A stretch of 18,234 bases of DNA from Caryophanales bacterium UBA6259 (GTDB taxonomy: Bacteria > Bacillota > Bacilli > Tepidibacillales > Tepidibacillaceae): positions 1 through 18,234 of the forward strand of contig DJVJ01000048.1 in assembly GCA_002441135.1 (NCBI GenBank). The letters run 5' to 3'. Under the pieces are notes generated by a model that saw nothing but the letters and a program-made list of their open reading frames with translations, was not told where the DNA came from and made no database searches. This document shows positions 1-5,512 of this stretch, piece by piece. Within the stretch, counting starts at the first letter, position 1; each line of letters starts with the position of its first letter. The position numbers and the translations under genes are program-made.

Positions 1-398
1 TGGTAAACTTTTTGATTGACATTAATAAATATGGCAAACTCATTTTCATTCTCTGCCATTTTGTATAAAACAGGGTAAATTTGGGTAAACCCCCGAAAAT
101 TTTCATTAAACGTTATATGAAGCAAAGTGTTGTATCTCAATTCATGATGTAAGGAAAAATTAATATGCCCTTTATCTTTCAATGAATATAAGGAATCCTT
201 TATACTTTTTTTATTCCTATCCTCTCTATTGTTAAACTTAATTTCTTGAGAAAGCAAATCAATGCTTGTAATAGTTTTTTTCCAATCATAAAGCTTTCTA
301 TAGTGAAGATGAAAATAAAGAAATAATTCTTTTGGCGATACTTTTTCTTCACCTTTCTCTAAAAAAACATTTGGTATTTTAACAAAAAAATTTTCCAT
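1..398 (-). CDS. Winged-helix-like protein of the integrative element, partial (C-terminus outside window)
   Basis: An open frame runs from an ATG at 398 to the window edge without a stop, giving 132 residues of N-terminal sequence. An AGAGGTG ribosome binding site lies 11 bases before the ATG. The protein starts MENFFVKIPNVFLEKG and contains a stretch (about residues 42-85) that reads like a winged helix: a TSIDLLSQEI helix, then KKSIKDSLYSLKDKGHI, then a short beta-rich wing. It aligns by eye with the complete protein at 630-1211 over almost its whole visible length (IP-x3-L, KVSP-x2-L-x2-Y, L-x2-KG/NG-x-I, EN-x2-EFA), so the two are paralogs. I do not recognise a named family; a replication initiator or transcription factor of the element is an inference from fold-like features and location. 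Base composition is very AT-rich compared with the chromosomal genes to the right. Confidence 0.75.
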   Translation of the reverse strand, partial: MENFFVKIPNVFLEKGEEKVSPKELFLYFHLHYRKLYDWKKTITSIDLLSQEIKFNNREDRNKKSIKDSLYSLKDKGHINFSLHHELRYNTLLHITFNENFRGFTQIYPVLYKMAENENEFAIFINVNQKVY

Positions 399-420
399 TG
401 CTAATAAAACACCTCTTTTG

Positions 421-462
421 AAAAAAGACCACCAACTTAAAATTATATGTATAGTCTTTTTT
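421..462 (-). promoter_or_regulatory. Leader inverted repeat before the partial element gene
   Basis: AAAAAAGAC at 421-429 and GTCTTTTTT at 454-462 form a 9-bp inverted repeat in the leader of the gene starting at 398. Read on the minus strand the hairpin ends in a T-run before the ribosome binding site, so it could act as a leader terminator. The arm is A/T-rich and therefore weak. Its 12-base core AAAAAAGACCAC (421-432) recurs exactly at 2287-2298 before the integrase. A TATAAT at 442-447 (minus strand) is a possible -10 without a good -35. Confidence 0.35.
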
Positions 463-491
463 ATATATGTCTTTTCTGTCTTCTATGAATT

Positions 492-617
492 AATAGGAGT
501 AATTAATCCATTAATTTCAAGTTTTTGATTATTAAGATGGAGAATATACTCCACTTTTTGATTTCTTAATGGAGTAAATTTCTCCAAATATGAGGTGACT
601 GTCTAAATTACTCCATT
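492..617. repeat. Cluster of TGGAG/CTCCA repeats downstream of the element's complete HTH gene
   Basis: The 230-base gap between the two paralogous genes carries repeated copies of a short motif close to AATGGAGTAAAT. I see AGGAGTAATT at 496, TGGAG-N6-CTCCA as an inverted pair at 538-553, TGGAG-N7-CTCCA at 570-586, and a lone CTCCATTATA at 611. The same motif reappears in the promoter region at 1254-1284. The spacing and mixed orientation suggest binding sites for an element-encoded DNA-binding protein (operator or iteron-like). The repeats are visible directly; their role is inference. Confidence 0.5.
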
Positions 618-629
618 ATAAGAAAATCT

Positions 630-1211
630 CTAGTTGCCTTTGTAATAGTGATTAGGATAAACTCTTCCAAACTGTTCAAAGAAGATATTCTTTCTAATCA
701 TTTTTTTAAGTATTTCATTTGCACTTTCCTTTGAGATATCAATAACCTCACTAATTACCTCTTTATTAAAACTTTCTTTCTTTTTAAATCTTCTATGTGA
801 TAGGCAAAGAACCGCAAATTCTAAATCATTTTCAATAAGGTCGAACCATTTATCTTCAAAAATTATATAATCATCCACTCGATTTAACTGGATTTGGAGT
901 ATATTTCCATAGCCAAAATTATAGGGTTCTATTTGAATTAATCCATTTTCCTCCAAAATTTTTAATGCTTTAACTGTTTCATTTTCGATAATACTAGAAT
1001 AATGTTTTAATTTATGATGTAAAAAATATGGACTCGCTATAGTAGCATAATATCGTTCTAGTCTGTACCTTTGTATAAGCCAATACACCCTCAAAACCAA
1101 TGGGGAGACCTTTTTCCTAAGCCTATTACCATTAGTAATAATTGGTGTTAAAGTCCCTAATAAAGAGCTTGGAATTTCAATTAAGTTATACTCACTACAC
1201 TTCTTTTCCAA
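630..1211 (-). CDS. Winged-helix-like element protein, paralog of the gene at 1-398
   Basis: The longest frame begins at 1280, but a strong GGAGGG (1221-1226) sits nine bases before a TTG at 1211, giving a 193-residue protein that starts LEKKCSEYNLIEIPSSLLG. The upstream ATGs at 1280 and 1241 have no ribosome binding site, so I chose 1211. The protein is basic, without a signal peptide or membrane segment. The region ETVKALKILEENGLIQIEP looks like the recognition-helix and wing part of a winged helix, and a second helical segment near the end (VISEVIDISKESANEILKKM) could be another HTH. It is a paralog of the partial gene next to it. Flanking TGGAG repeats suggest it may bind its own borders. 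Candidate roles are replication initiator, partition or regulator of an integrative element; none is proven. Confidence 0.7.
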   Translation of the reverse strand: MEKKCSEYNLIEIPSSLLGTLTPIITNGNRLRKKVSPLVLRVYWLIQRYRLERYYATIASPYFLHHKLKHYSSIIENETVKALKILEENGLIQIEPYNFGYGNILQIQLNRVDDYIIFEDKWFDLIENDLEFAVLCLSHRRFKKKESFNKEVISEVIDISKESANEILKKMIRKNIFFEQFGRVYPNHYYKGN

Positions 1212-1253
1212 ATTATCAATCCCTCCAAAAATGATAACCATAGTATTCATTAG

Positions 1254-1284
1254 TTGGAGTGAAATTATGCATTGGAGCAAATTA
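1254..1284. promoter_or_regulatory. Two direct TTGGAG repeats upstream of the HTH gene
   Basis: TTGGAGTGAAATTA starts at 1254 and TTGGAGCAAATTA at 1272, 18 bases apart and in the same orientation. They lie 40-75 bases upstream of the chosen TTG start at 1211, where a promoter and operator for that gene would be expected. They match the motif repeated at 492-617 downstream of the gene. Autoregulation is a reasonable inference. Confidence 0.45.
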
Positions 1285-1346
1285 TTTATTATTCCCTTGT
1301 CAGAGGAGTTTTATACTAATTACCTTGTCAAAGTTAAAAAAAAAAT

Positions 1347-1367
1347 AAAAAAGCCCTTTATAGGGCT
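1347..1367 (-). terminator. Rho-independent terminator of the integrase gene
   Basis: On the minus strand AGCCCT (1367-1362), a TTAT-type four-base loop and AGGGCT (1357-1352) form a 6-bp GC-containing stem followed directly by TTTTTT. The hairpin includes part of the integrase stop codon region (1366-1368). Confidence 0.75.
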
Positions 1368-2286
1368 ATATATCTATTTTATTCAATGGATTGTACTTAT
1401 CATTTTGTTCCTTTAATGCTGTCCCCCATATTGCTAAATACCTTTGTGTCATAGATATGCTATTATGACGAAGCATTTTCTGTAGAGTAAACACATCTGA
1501 ACCATTCATTAACATACGATGAGCAAATGTATGTCTAAATGTATGTGCTGATAACCGAACATCTTTAAAATTCATAACCTCTTTTAACCTTTTAAATACA
1601 CATTTAACTGCATTTTGAGAAAGCTGTTTTCCCTTTAAATCAGTATATAAAAACTGTGGTAATTCATTAAAATTTTTTTCACTAAAAACCCTATACTCAG
1701 CTAACTCTTTAATTAATTTATCAGTTATAGGTATACTGCTTTGTTGTCTTTTTTTACCCCAAACAATAACTGTACCATTTATTAAATCAATATCATTCCA
1801 CCTAATATTACATAATTCCCCCAACCTTACGCCTGTTGCTAGTAAGAATACTATCATGGAGTAATCTCTATAAGCGTAAAATGATTTATCACGATATTTA
1901 ATTCGCCTATAATAACTTAACATTTGATTTATATGCTTATCTGTAAAAACCTCAATTTTAATATCTTCTTTTGCGTACCCTAGTTTTTTTGTTGGATTCT
2001 CTTTTTCACTTATAATTTCAATTTCCTCTAGATAGTTGAAAAATATCTTCAAGGTGTGCAATTTAGAATTGGTCGTAGTGTGATTATTTCCTCTTTCCTT
2101 TTGGCAATATAGCAAATAGCTCTTAACTAGATTAGATTTCACTTCATCTACCCCAATGATTTCTTGATTACTTAAAAAAACTTGAAATTCATTTAATGTT
2201 GATAAATAGGATTCAATCGTTCTTGGTGAAAGGTTTTTGTACTCCCTATCTTCCTTAAAATCTTTAATAGCAAATTTTAATAACAT
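1366..2286 (-). CDS. Tyrosine recombinase / phage-type integrase
   Basis: This 306-residue protein has the standard two-part layout of tyrosine recombinases: an N-terminal SAM-like core-binding domain (about residues 10-90; SPRTIESYLSTLNEF) and a C-terminal catalytic domain. All catalytic residues are visible: Arg154 (ATGVRLGEL), Lys178/179 (WGKKRQ), His248 and Arg251 (HTFRHT), His274 (LRHNSI) and the nucleophile Tyr283 (QRYLAI). A longer frame starts with GTG at 2298, but the ATG at 2286 fits better, with AGGAG eleven bases upstream. The gene lies 127 bases from the 3' end of tRNA-Val and is transcribed away from it, the usual layout of tRNA-targeting elements. XerC/XerD of the host is less likely because of the AT-rich context, tRNA linkage and neighbours. 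A hairpin covers its ribosome binding site. Confidence 0.93.
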   Translation of the reverse strand: MLLKFAIKDFKEDREYKNLSPRTIESYLSTLNEFQVFLSNQEIIGVDEVKSNLVKSYLLYCQKERGNNHTTTNSKLHTLKIFFNYLEEIEIISEKENPTKKLGYAKEDIKIEVFTDKHINQMLSYYRRIKYRDKSFYAYRDYSMIVFLLATGVRLGELCNIRWNDIDLINGTVIVWGKKRQQSSIPITDKLIKELAEYRVFSEKNFNELPQFLYTDLKGKQLSQNAVKCVFKRLKEVMNFKDVRLSAHTFRHTFAHRMLMNGSDVFTLQKMLRHNSISMTQRYLAIWGTALKEQNDKYNPLNKIDI

Positions 2287-2331
2287 AAAAAAGACCACTC
2301 CTTTGTATTCTTACAAAAGGAAAGTGGTCTT
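2287..2331 (-). terminator. Leader hairpin before int: terminator and possible RBS-sequestering structure
   Basis: AAGACCACT (2291-2299) and AGTGGTCTT (2323-2331) form a perfect 9-bp outer stem. An inner CCTTTGTA / TACAAAAGG pairing with one bulge closes it almost completely. On the minus strand the stem is followed by TTTTTT and then at once by the int ATG at 2286. Transcripts coming from the tRNA side should therefore stop here. The AGGAG that serves int lies inside the 3' arm, so folding would also hide it. Terminator shape is directly visible; regulation of int is inference. Confidence 0.65.
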
Positions 2332-2361
2332 AAATCTCGTTTTTAGGTTTGTCTGCAACCA

Positions 2362-2388
2362 CCATGTTTTTAAAACTAGAAAACATGG
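2362..2388. repeat. Perfect 9-bp inverted repeat between int and tRNA-Val
   Basis: CCATGTTTT (2362-2370) and AAAACATGG (2380-2388) are exact inverted copies with a nine-base spacer. No T-run follows on either side, so it is a poor terminator. Its place between the integrase and the tRNA end suggests an arm-type or core-flanking site for the recombinase, or for an excision factor. Role inferred from position only. Confidence 0.4.
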
Positions 2389-2412
2389 CATAAACCCTTG
2401 ATATATAAGGGC

Positions 2413-2440
2413 TGGTGATCCCGACTGGGTTCGAACCAGC
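2413..2440 (-). other. Probable attachment site (attL/attR) at the tRNA-Val 3' end
   Basis: Tyrosine integrases of mobile elements often recombine within the T-arm and 3' end of a tRNA and restore the tRNA with element-borne sequence. Here AT-rich element-like DNA with int begins directly after the encoded CCA. No second copy of this sequence is present in the window, so the far end would lie to the left of position 1. Exact limits cannot be set from this window. Confidence 0.5.
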
Positions 2441-2488
2441 GACCCCCACCCTGTCAAGATGGTGCTCTCCCGGCTGAGCTACGGAATC
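2413..2488 (-). tRNA. tRNA-Val(GAC)
   Basis: The 76-base minus-strand sequence folds as a cloverleaf. The acceptor GATTCCG pairs with CGGGATC, the anticodon stem CCATC/GGTGG frames the loop TTGACAG with anticodon GAC, and the T-arm GCTGG-TTCGAAC-CCAGT is regular. The CCA is encoded (2413-2415). It lies after a terminator that closes the tRNA operon upstream, so it is probably a separate unit, and its 3' end borders the integrative element. Confidence 0.9.
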
Positions 2489-2516
2489 ACGTTTGGGATT
2501 GTTACTCTCTACTACC

Positions 2517-2545
2517 ATTATATACTAAAAAATAGTAGTAATCAC
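2517..2545 (-). promoter_or_regulatory. Possible own promoter of tRNA-Val
   Basis: On the minus strand a perfect TATAAT (2522-2517) lies 28 bases before the tRNA-Val 5' end, with GTGATT 17 bases further upstream as a weak -35. It overlaps the terminator of the preceding tRNA operon. Needed if that terminator is efficient. Confidence 0.4.
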
Positions 2546-2552
2546 TACTATT
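2527..2552 (-). terminator. Terminator between tRNA-Leu and tRNA-Val
   Basis: AATAGTAGT (2531-2539) and ACTACTATT (2544-2552) form a perfect 9-bp stem with a four-base loop, followed on the minus strand by a T-run (2532-2527). A looser outer pairing between CTCTC-CCATTA (from about 2505) and TAATGG-GAGAG (to about 2562) may extend it. It ends the fMet-Asp-CAU-Leu operon. Confidence 0.7.
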
Positions 2553-2592
2553 AATGGAGAGAGATGGTGCTAATTGCACTCATAAAATAAAA

Positions 2593-2681
2593 TGGTGCCG
2601 AGGACCGGAATCGAACCGGTACGGTAGTCACCTACCGCAGGATTTTAAGTCCTGTGCGTCTGCCAGTTCCGCCACCCCGGC
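2593..2681 (-). tRNA. tRNA-Leu(TAA)
   Basis: An 89-base class II tRNA with a long variable arm (GGTAGGTGACTACC-type stem). The acceptor GCCGGGG pairs with CCTCGGC, the anticodon loop ACTTAAAAT carries TAA, the T-loop is TTCGATT and the CCA is encoded at 2593-2595. Last gene of the four-tRNA operon. Confidence 0.95.
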
Positions 2682-2692
2682 ACGTTTTTTAA

Positions 2693-2769
2693 TGGTGGGC
2701 CCTGCAGGATTCGAACCTACGGCCAATCGGTTATGAGCCGACCGCTCTACCAGGCTGAGCTAAGGGCCC
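2693..2769 (-). tRNA. tRNA with CAT anticodon: elongator Met or Ile2 (lysidine-modified)
   Basis: A 77-base cloverleaf with acceptor GGGCCCT pairing with AGGGCCC, anticodon loop CTCATAA, T-arm GTAGG-TTCGAAT-CCTGC and encoded CCA. The anticodon CAT is shared by elongator tRNA-Met and by tRNA-Ile2, whose C34 is turned to lysidine by TilS. The CCCTTAGCTCAG start and CGGCTCATAACCG arm resemble Ile2 genes as much as Met genes, so I leave the identity open. It is not an initiator, because the acceptor stem is fully paired. Confidence 0.88.
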
Positions 2770-2822
2770 GCATAAAAAGCATGCGAATTTTTTATTCAAT
2801 TACAACCGTCTTAAAAGATAAA

Positions 2823-2899
2823 TGGCGGAGCTGACGAGATTCGAACTCGCGGTCTCCTGCGTGACAGGCAGGCATGTTAGGCCTCTACACCACAGCTCC
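2823..2899 (-). tRNA. tRNA-Asp(GTC)
   Basis: A 77-base cloverleaf. The acceptor GGAGCTG pairs with CAGCTCC, the anticodon stem CCTGC/GCAGG frames the loop CTGTCAC with GTC, the T-loop is TTCGAAT, the discriminator is G and the CCA is encoded at 2823-2825. Second gene of the operon, six bases after the initiator tRNA. Confidence 0.95.
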
Positions 2900-2904
2900 A
2901 TATT

Positions 2905-2980
<76 letters not shown>

Positions 2981-3011
2981 ACAATGAGTAGTAATTTTGA
3001 CGACAAAAATT

Positions 3012-3040
3012 ATTATAACCTATTTTCAACAACTTTACAA
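3012..3040 (-). promoter_or_regulatory. tRNA operon promoter, proximal
   Basis: On the minus strand TTGTAA (3040-3035), a 17-base spacer and a perfect TATAAT (3017-3012) make a good housekeeping promoter. Transcription would begin near 3005, about 25 bases before tRNA-fMet. Confidence 0.7.
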
Positions 3041-3166
3041 GATGTTTTTAAAATATTTATTAATAATCTTCTTTGTCTAGCTTTTGTTACTGTTCTCTAT
3101 TATCTATCGTTGTAGTCACTTTTCATCTTGTTTCCCTTTAAAGAATATCTTTTAGCGACAAAATTT

Positions 3167-3195
3167 ATTTTACAAAGAACAGCTTCAATTGTCAA
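3167..3195 (-). promoter_or_regulatory. tRNA operon promoter, distal
   Basis: On the minus strand a perfect TTGACA (3195-3190), a 17-base spacer and TAAAAT (3172-3167) form a strong vegetative promoter. With the proximal one it gives the tandem promoter pair typical of rRNA and tRNA operons. The leader between them contains no gene that I can see. Confidence 0.7.
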
Positions 3196-3264
3196 TACAT
3201 ATACAACAAAAATTTCACTTTTCTTTTACAAACATTATACTATCTAATTCCCTCAAATTATAAT

Positions 3265-3438
3265 CTACCAATAAAACCTTACTCCATATCGGCCATGTAA
3301 GGTACGAAAAACCTCTACTTCTTGAGGGGAATGCTTTAAGCCTGCAAGCCAATAATCCTCCTCTATTCTCTTTGCAGCTACCTTTGCTTGAAATGCGGTA
3401 CGAAATAGCTTAAATGTATAAATCCACTGCCTTTTCAT
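3265..3438 (-). CDS. Small basic protein of unknown function (57 aa)
   Basis: The frame opens at 3465, but GGAGGG lies seven bases before the ATG at 3438, which gives MKRQWIYTFKLFRTAF as the start and 57 residues. The protein is rich in basic and aromatic residues and has no signal peptide or membrane segment. A central amphipathic helix (KVAAKRIEEDYWL) and the C-terminal RYGVRFYW give it a compact appearance. I do not recognise the family. It lies just upstream of the tRNA promoters, on the same strand. Confidence 0.65.
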   Translation of the reverse strand: MKRQWIYTFKLFRTAFQAKVAAKRIEEDYWLAGLKHSPQEVEVFRTLHGRYGVRFYW

Positions 3439-3499
3439 CACTTTACCCTCCAGATTACGTATCAATCTACAAATACTAGCAATAATAGGAATAGTTTAA

Positions 3500-3575
3500 A
3501 ATAAATAAAACCTTGGACCAAATTCAGATTGATCTTGCTGTAAATAATCTAGAATTGATTACAAATGATCCAAGG
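3500..3575 (-). terminator. Long imperfect hairpin downstream of the 124-aa gene
   Basis: CCTTGGA (3511-3517) pairs with TCCAAGG (3569-3575), and inner AATTC/GAATT and AGATT/AATCT pairings can shorten the loop. On the minus strand it is followed by TTTTATTTATTTT, which is what a terminator of the gene at 3614-3988 would look like. The loop is large for a simple terminator. Confidence 0.45.
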
Positions 3576-3613
3576 CTTAATTATGTACAAGAATTTTGTA
3601 GCGAAGGACTAGG

Positions 3614-3988
3614 TCACTCTACGCTATAGTGTCTTGGTTCATTTACATTTGCACCATCAATTTCTGGCTGATTAGGAACAATAACTCGATAATAATGATT
3701 GTCTGTAGAAAAATCGGCTTGGTTTTTATCTGTTTTCTCTACAATATGGGTTTCAAATTGGATTTCAAAATCCTTTAATACATCTGCTGCCTTTTCTAGC
3801 TCAGAAATTGAGTCAAAAACTAAAAAATCATCATGATTTGCTCGATAGATGTGATCAAATACCCTTGCATCACTTTGCATATTCCAATAAGCGGATTCTA
3901 AGATATTGGACATTGCTTCTTCACCAATTGAAAAGTCAATGGAATGGCCATCTGGAATAAAAAATGGCTTAATGGCATAATAATGCAT
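3614..3988 (-). CDS. Conserved-looking cytosolic protein of unknown function (124 aa)
   Basis: A GGGAG nine bases before the ATG at 3988 sets the start (MHYYAIKPFFIPDGHSIDF); the ATG at 4009 has no ribosome binding site. The protein is acidic, without signal peptide or membrane segments. It has an alternating beta/alpha look with SISELEKAADVLKDFEI as a clear helix and a polar C-terminal tail rich in N, D and E. I do not recognise a family. It follows thpR by 50 bases on the same strand and may be co-transcribed with it. Confidence 0.65.
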   Translation of the reverse strand: MHYYAIKPFFIPDGHSIDFSIGEEAMSNILESAYWNMQSDARVFDHIYRANHDDFLVFDSISELEKAADVLKDFEIQFETHIVEKTDKNQADFSTDNHYYRVIVPNQPEIDGANVNEPRHYSVE

Positions 3989-4038
3989 CTGCTTCAGCTC
4001 CCTTCTCATATCTACATTTTGGCAAATTCATCCTCTTT

Positions 4039-4593
4039 TTATTCGTTTTCCCCAAATCTCTTCTGTAAAATATTTTTATATTCCGCACCGCCAGGCTTTA
4101 ATATGGATTGGTAGCATTCTAAAGCATTTACCTGCCATTCTGTACTTTTCAAGTGGACTTCATCAAAAGGATTTTCCTTGGAAAGAATCTCAGCCTTTCT
4201 AGCCAATGTAAGATGTGGTGTATATTTTGGCTTTGCATCAAATGGAATTGGGGTTTTCTTTAGCTCCTGTAATAAATCGTCATATAGCCGCTGTAATGGG
4301 TCTAGATCTCCTTTTACTCCTGCCCATAATATATTTGGTTTTTTAGCCGATGGAAAGGCTCCTATCCCCTCTATATAAAGTGAAAAAGGGTTAGCTTTTT
4401 TTGCTGCTGTGTCCATAGCCTCTTCAAGCTGTGGAATCAAATGATCATCCACCTCTCCTAAAAACAGCATGGTGACATGCCAATTTTCCTTAGGCACAAA
4501 TTTCCCTTTAAAATAGCGTTGAATCGTAGGGAGTTCTTTAGCCACTTCCTCTCGAACTTGTGGATTTAAATTAATCGATAAAAAAAGACGCAT
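4039..4593 (-). CDS. thpR: RNA 2',3'-cyclic phosphodiesterase (2'-5' RNA ligase family)
   Basis: A 184-residue member of the 2H phosphoesterase superfamily. The two signature HxTx motifs are present at His39-Thr41 (HVTM) and His127-Thr129 (HLTL), the distance expected for LigT/ThpR. Known members open 2',3'-cyclic phosphate ends of RNA and can, in vitro, join or hydrolyse 2'-5' linkages in tRNA halves. The start at 4593 (MRLFLSINLN) has AAGGAGG eight bases upstream; the longer frame to 4641 has no such site. It is cytosolic. It stands alone behind the terminator of the yutG-like gene and runs toward the unknown 124-aa gene. Confidence 0.92.
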   Translation of the reverse strand: MRLFLSINLNPQVREEVAKELPTIQRYFKGKFVPKENWHVTMLFLGEVDDHLIPQLEEAMDTAAKKANPFSLYIEGIGAFPSAKKPNILWAGVKGDLDPLQRLYDDLLQELKKTPIPFDAKPKYTPHLTLARKAEILSKENPFDEVHLKSTEWQVNALECYQSILKPGGAEYKNILQKRFGENE

Positions 4594-4688
4594 CTTTATT
4601 TCCTCCTTACACATTTGAGCTGCTTCCTCTTCTATTTTCATTCTTTGTTCTAAAAATTATTAGAAAAAGCTTTCCTGTTCATTTATTT

Positions 4689-4724
4689 AAAAAGACCGCT
4701 TATCCAAATCTGATAAACGGTCTT
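4689..4724 (-). terminator. Terminator of the yutG-like gene
   Basis: AAGACCG (4692-4698) pairs with CGGTCTT (4718-4724), extended inward by TTATC/GATAA after one mismatch. On the minus strand the stem is followed by TTTTT. A short TTATC tandem stretch lies between it and the gene's stop. Confidence 0.85.
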
Positions 4725-4752
4725 AGTATCTTATCTTATCTTATTTTAATTT

Positions 4753-5298
4753 CTAGCCAACATTTTCTTCACTCATCAATTCTTCTTCCTCTGCTGCTTC
4801 TTCCTCATCTCGTAAGCGATGGGCCAATCGTCCTGAAGCTGAAGCAGCAATGCCTGCAACAAGATCATCCAAGAAGGTATGAATTCCTTTCCCTAATTTG
4901 TTATCTAGCTTTTTAATAATGCCAATCTTTTGCTTATCTAAATGACCAAAGGTTGTTACCGCAATACTTCCATAACCAAAAACAGAGCCTAGTGCCATTG
5001 TTTCATCAACGCCAAAAAGCCCCTCATCGCTCTCGATAATTGATTGTAATGGCTCACGCAAAAGATTTCTTTCTGCTAGATAATCCAATTCAACACCAAC
5101 TAAAATAGCATGCTGAATCTCTCTTTTTTCAAGTACCTTGTATACACTTTCTAAACAATGGTCCATTGTGAGATTTTTGCTATATGGGGCTTGCATTTCG
5201 TAAACAATTTTAGCAATATCTTCTATTGTTACTCCTCGCTCATGTAAACGTTCAAATGCCGCTATCTTAACTTCTTTACTTGGCACTTTTTTTCTCAT
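4753..5298 (-). CDS. yutG: Phosphatidylglycerophosphatase A-like protein (YutG family)
   Basis: This 181-residue protein resembles Bacillus YutG, a relative of PgpA, the phosphatase that turns phosphatidylglycerol phosphate into phosphatidylglycerol. PgpA-type signature residues are visible: Asp98-Glu99 in FGVDET, Asp121 in GHLDKQKIG, and DDLVAG (Asp144-Asp145 to Gly149) near the end. Unlike E. coli PgpA it has no clear membrane helices, carries an extra N-terminal helical part of about 85 residues, and ends in a very acidic tail (about residues 163-178). The start at 5298 has GGAGG seven bases upstream. Family membership is likely; activity on phosphatidylglycerol phosphate is less certain because these soluble forms differ from the classical enzyme. 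It is monocistronic, with its own terminator. Confidence 0.82.
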   Translation of the reverse strand: MRKKVPSKEVKIAAFERLHERGVTIEDIAKIVYEMQAPYSKNLTMDHCLESVYKVLEKREIQHAILVGVELDYLAERNLLREPLQSIIESDEGLFGVDETMALGSVFGYGSIAVTTFGHLDKQKIGIIKKLDNKLGKGIHTFLDDLVAGIAASASGRLAHRLRDEEEAAEEEELMSEENVG

Positions 5299-5403
5299 AT
5301 TTCTACCTCCCATATCTCTATATCTTAATCTTAACACTTTTAGGGCATTGATACATGGGTTTATCGTTTATTTTTCTGATACTCCTTGTCCATTTTTCTA
5401 AAA

Positions 5404-5432
5404 ATTTGGTGAAATCCTATGCAAGATATAAT
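5404..5432 (+). promoter_or_regulatory. Possible promoter of yjcH
   Basis: A perfect TATAAT at 5427-5432 lies about 80 bases before the chosen yjcH start. The -35 side (around TTTGGT at 5405) is weak. A second TATAAT at 5472-5477 is closer to the gene but also lacks a good -35. Confidence 0.4.
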
Positions 5433-5512
5433 ATGATAAAGGAAAATTGGTTTATTCAATTGATGAATACGTATAATAAAAATTAAGTCATATGAGAGGC
5501 AGGAGTAGTGGG

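Noticed and set aside
1231..1416. 61-codon plus-strand frame
   Set aside because: It crosses the repeats and the int terminator, has no ribosome binding site, and codes for low-complexity, AT-driven sequence.
2330..2736. Short reading frames on both strands across the tRNA genes (2330-2518 minus, 2554-2736 plus)
   Set aside because: They lie over clear tRNA cloverleaves, lack ribosome binding sites and translate to typical anti-tRNA sequence.
4725..4746. TTATC tandem stretch after the yutG-like gene
   Set aside because: Only about three copies in AT-rich DNA; no sign that it varies or is functional.
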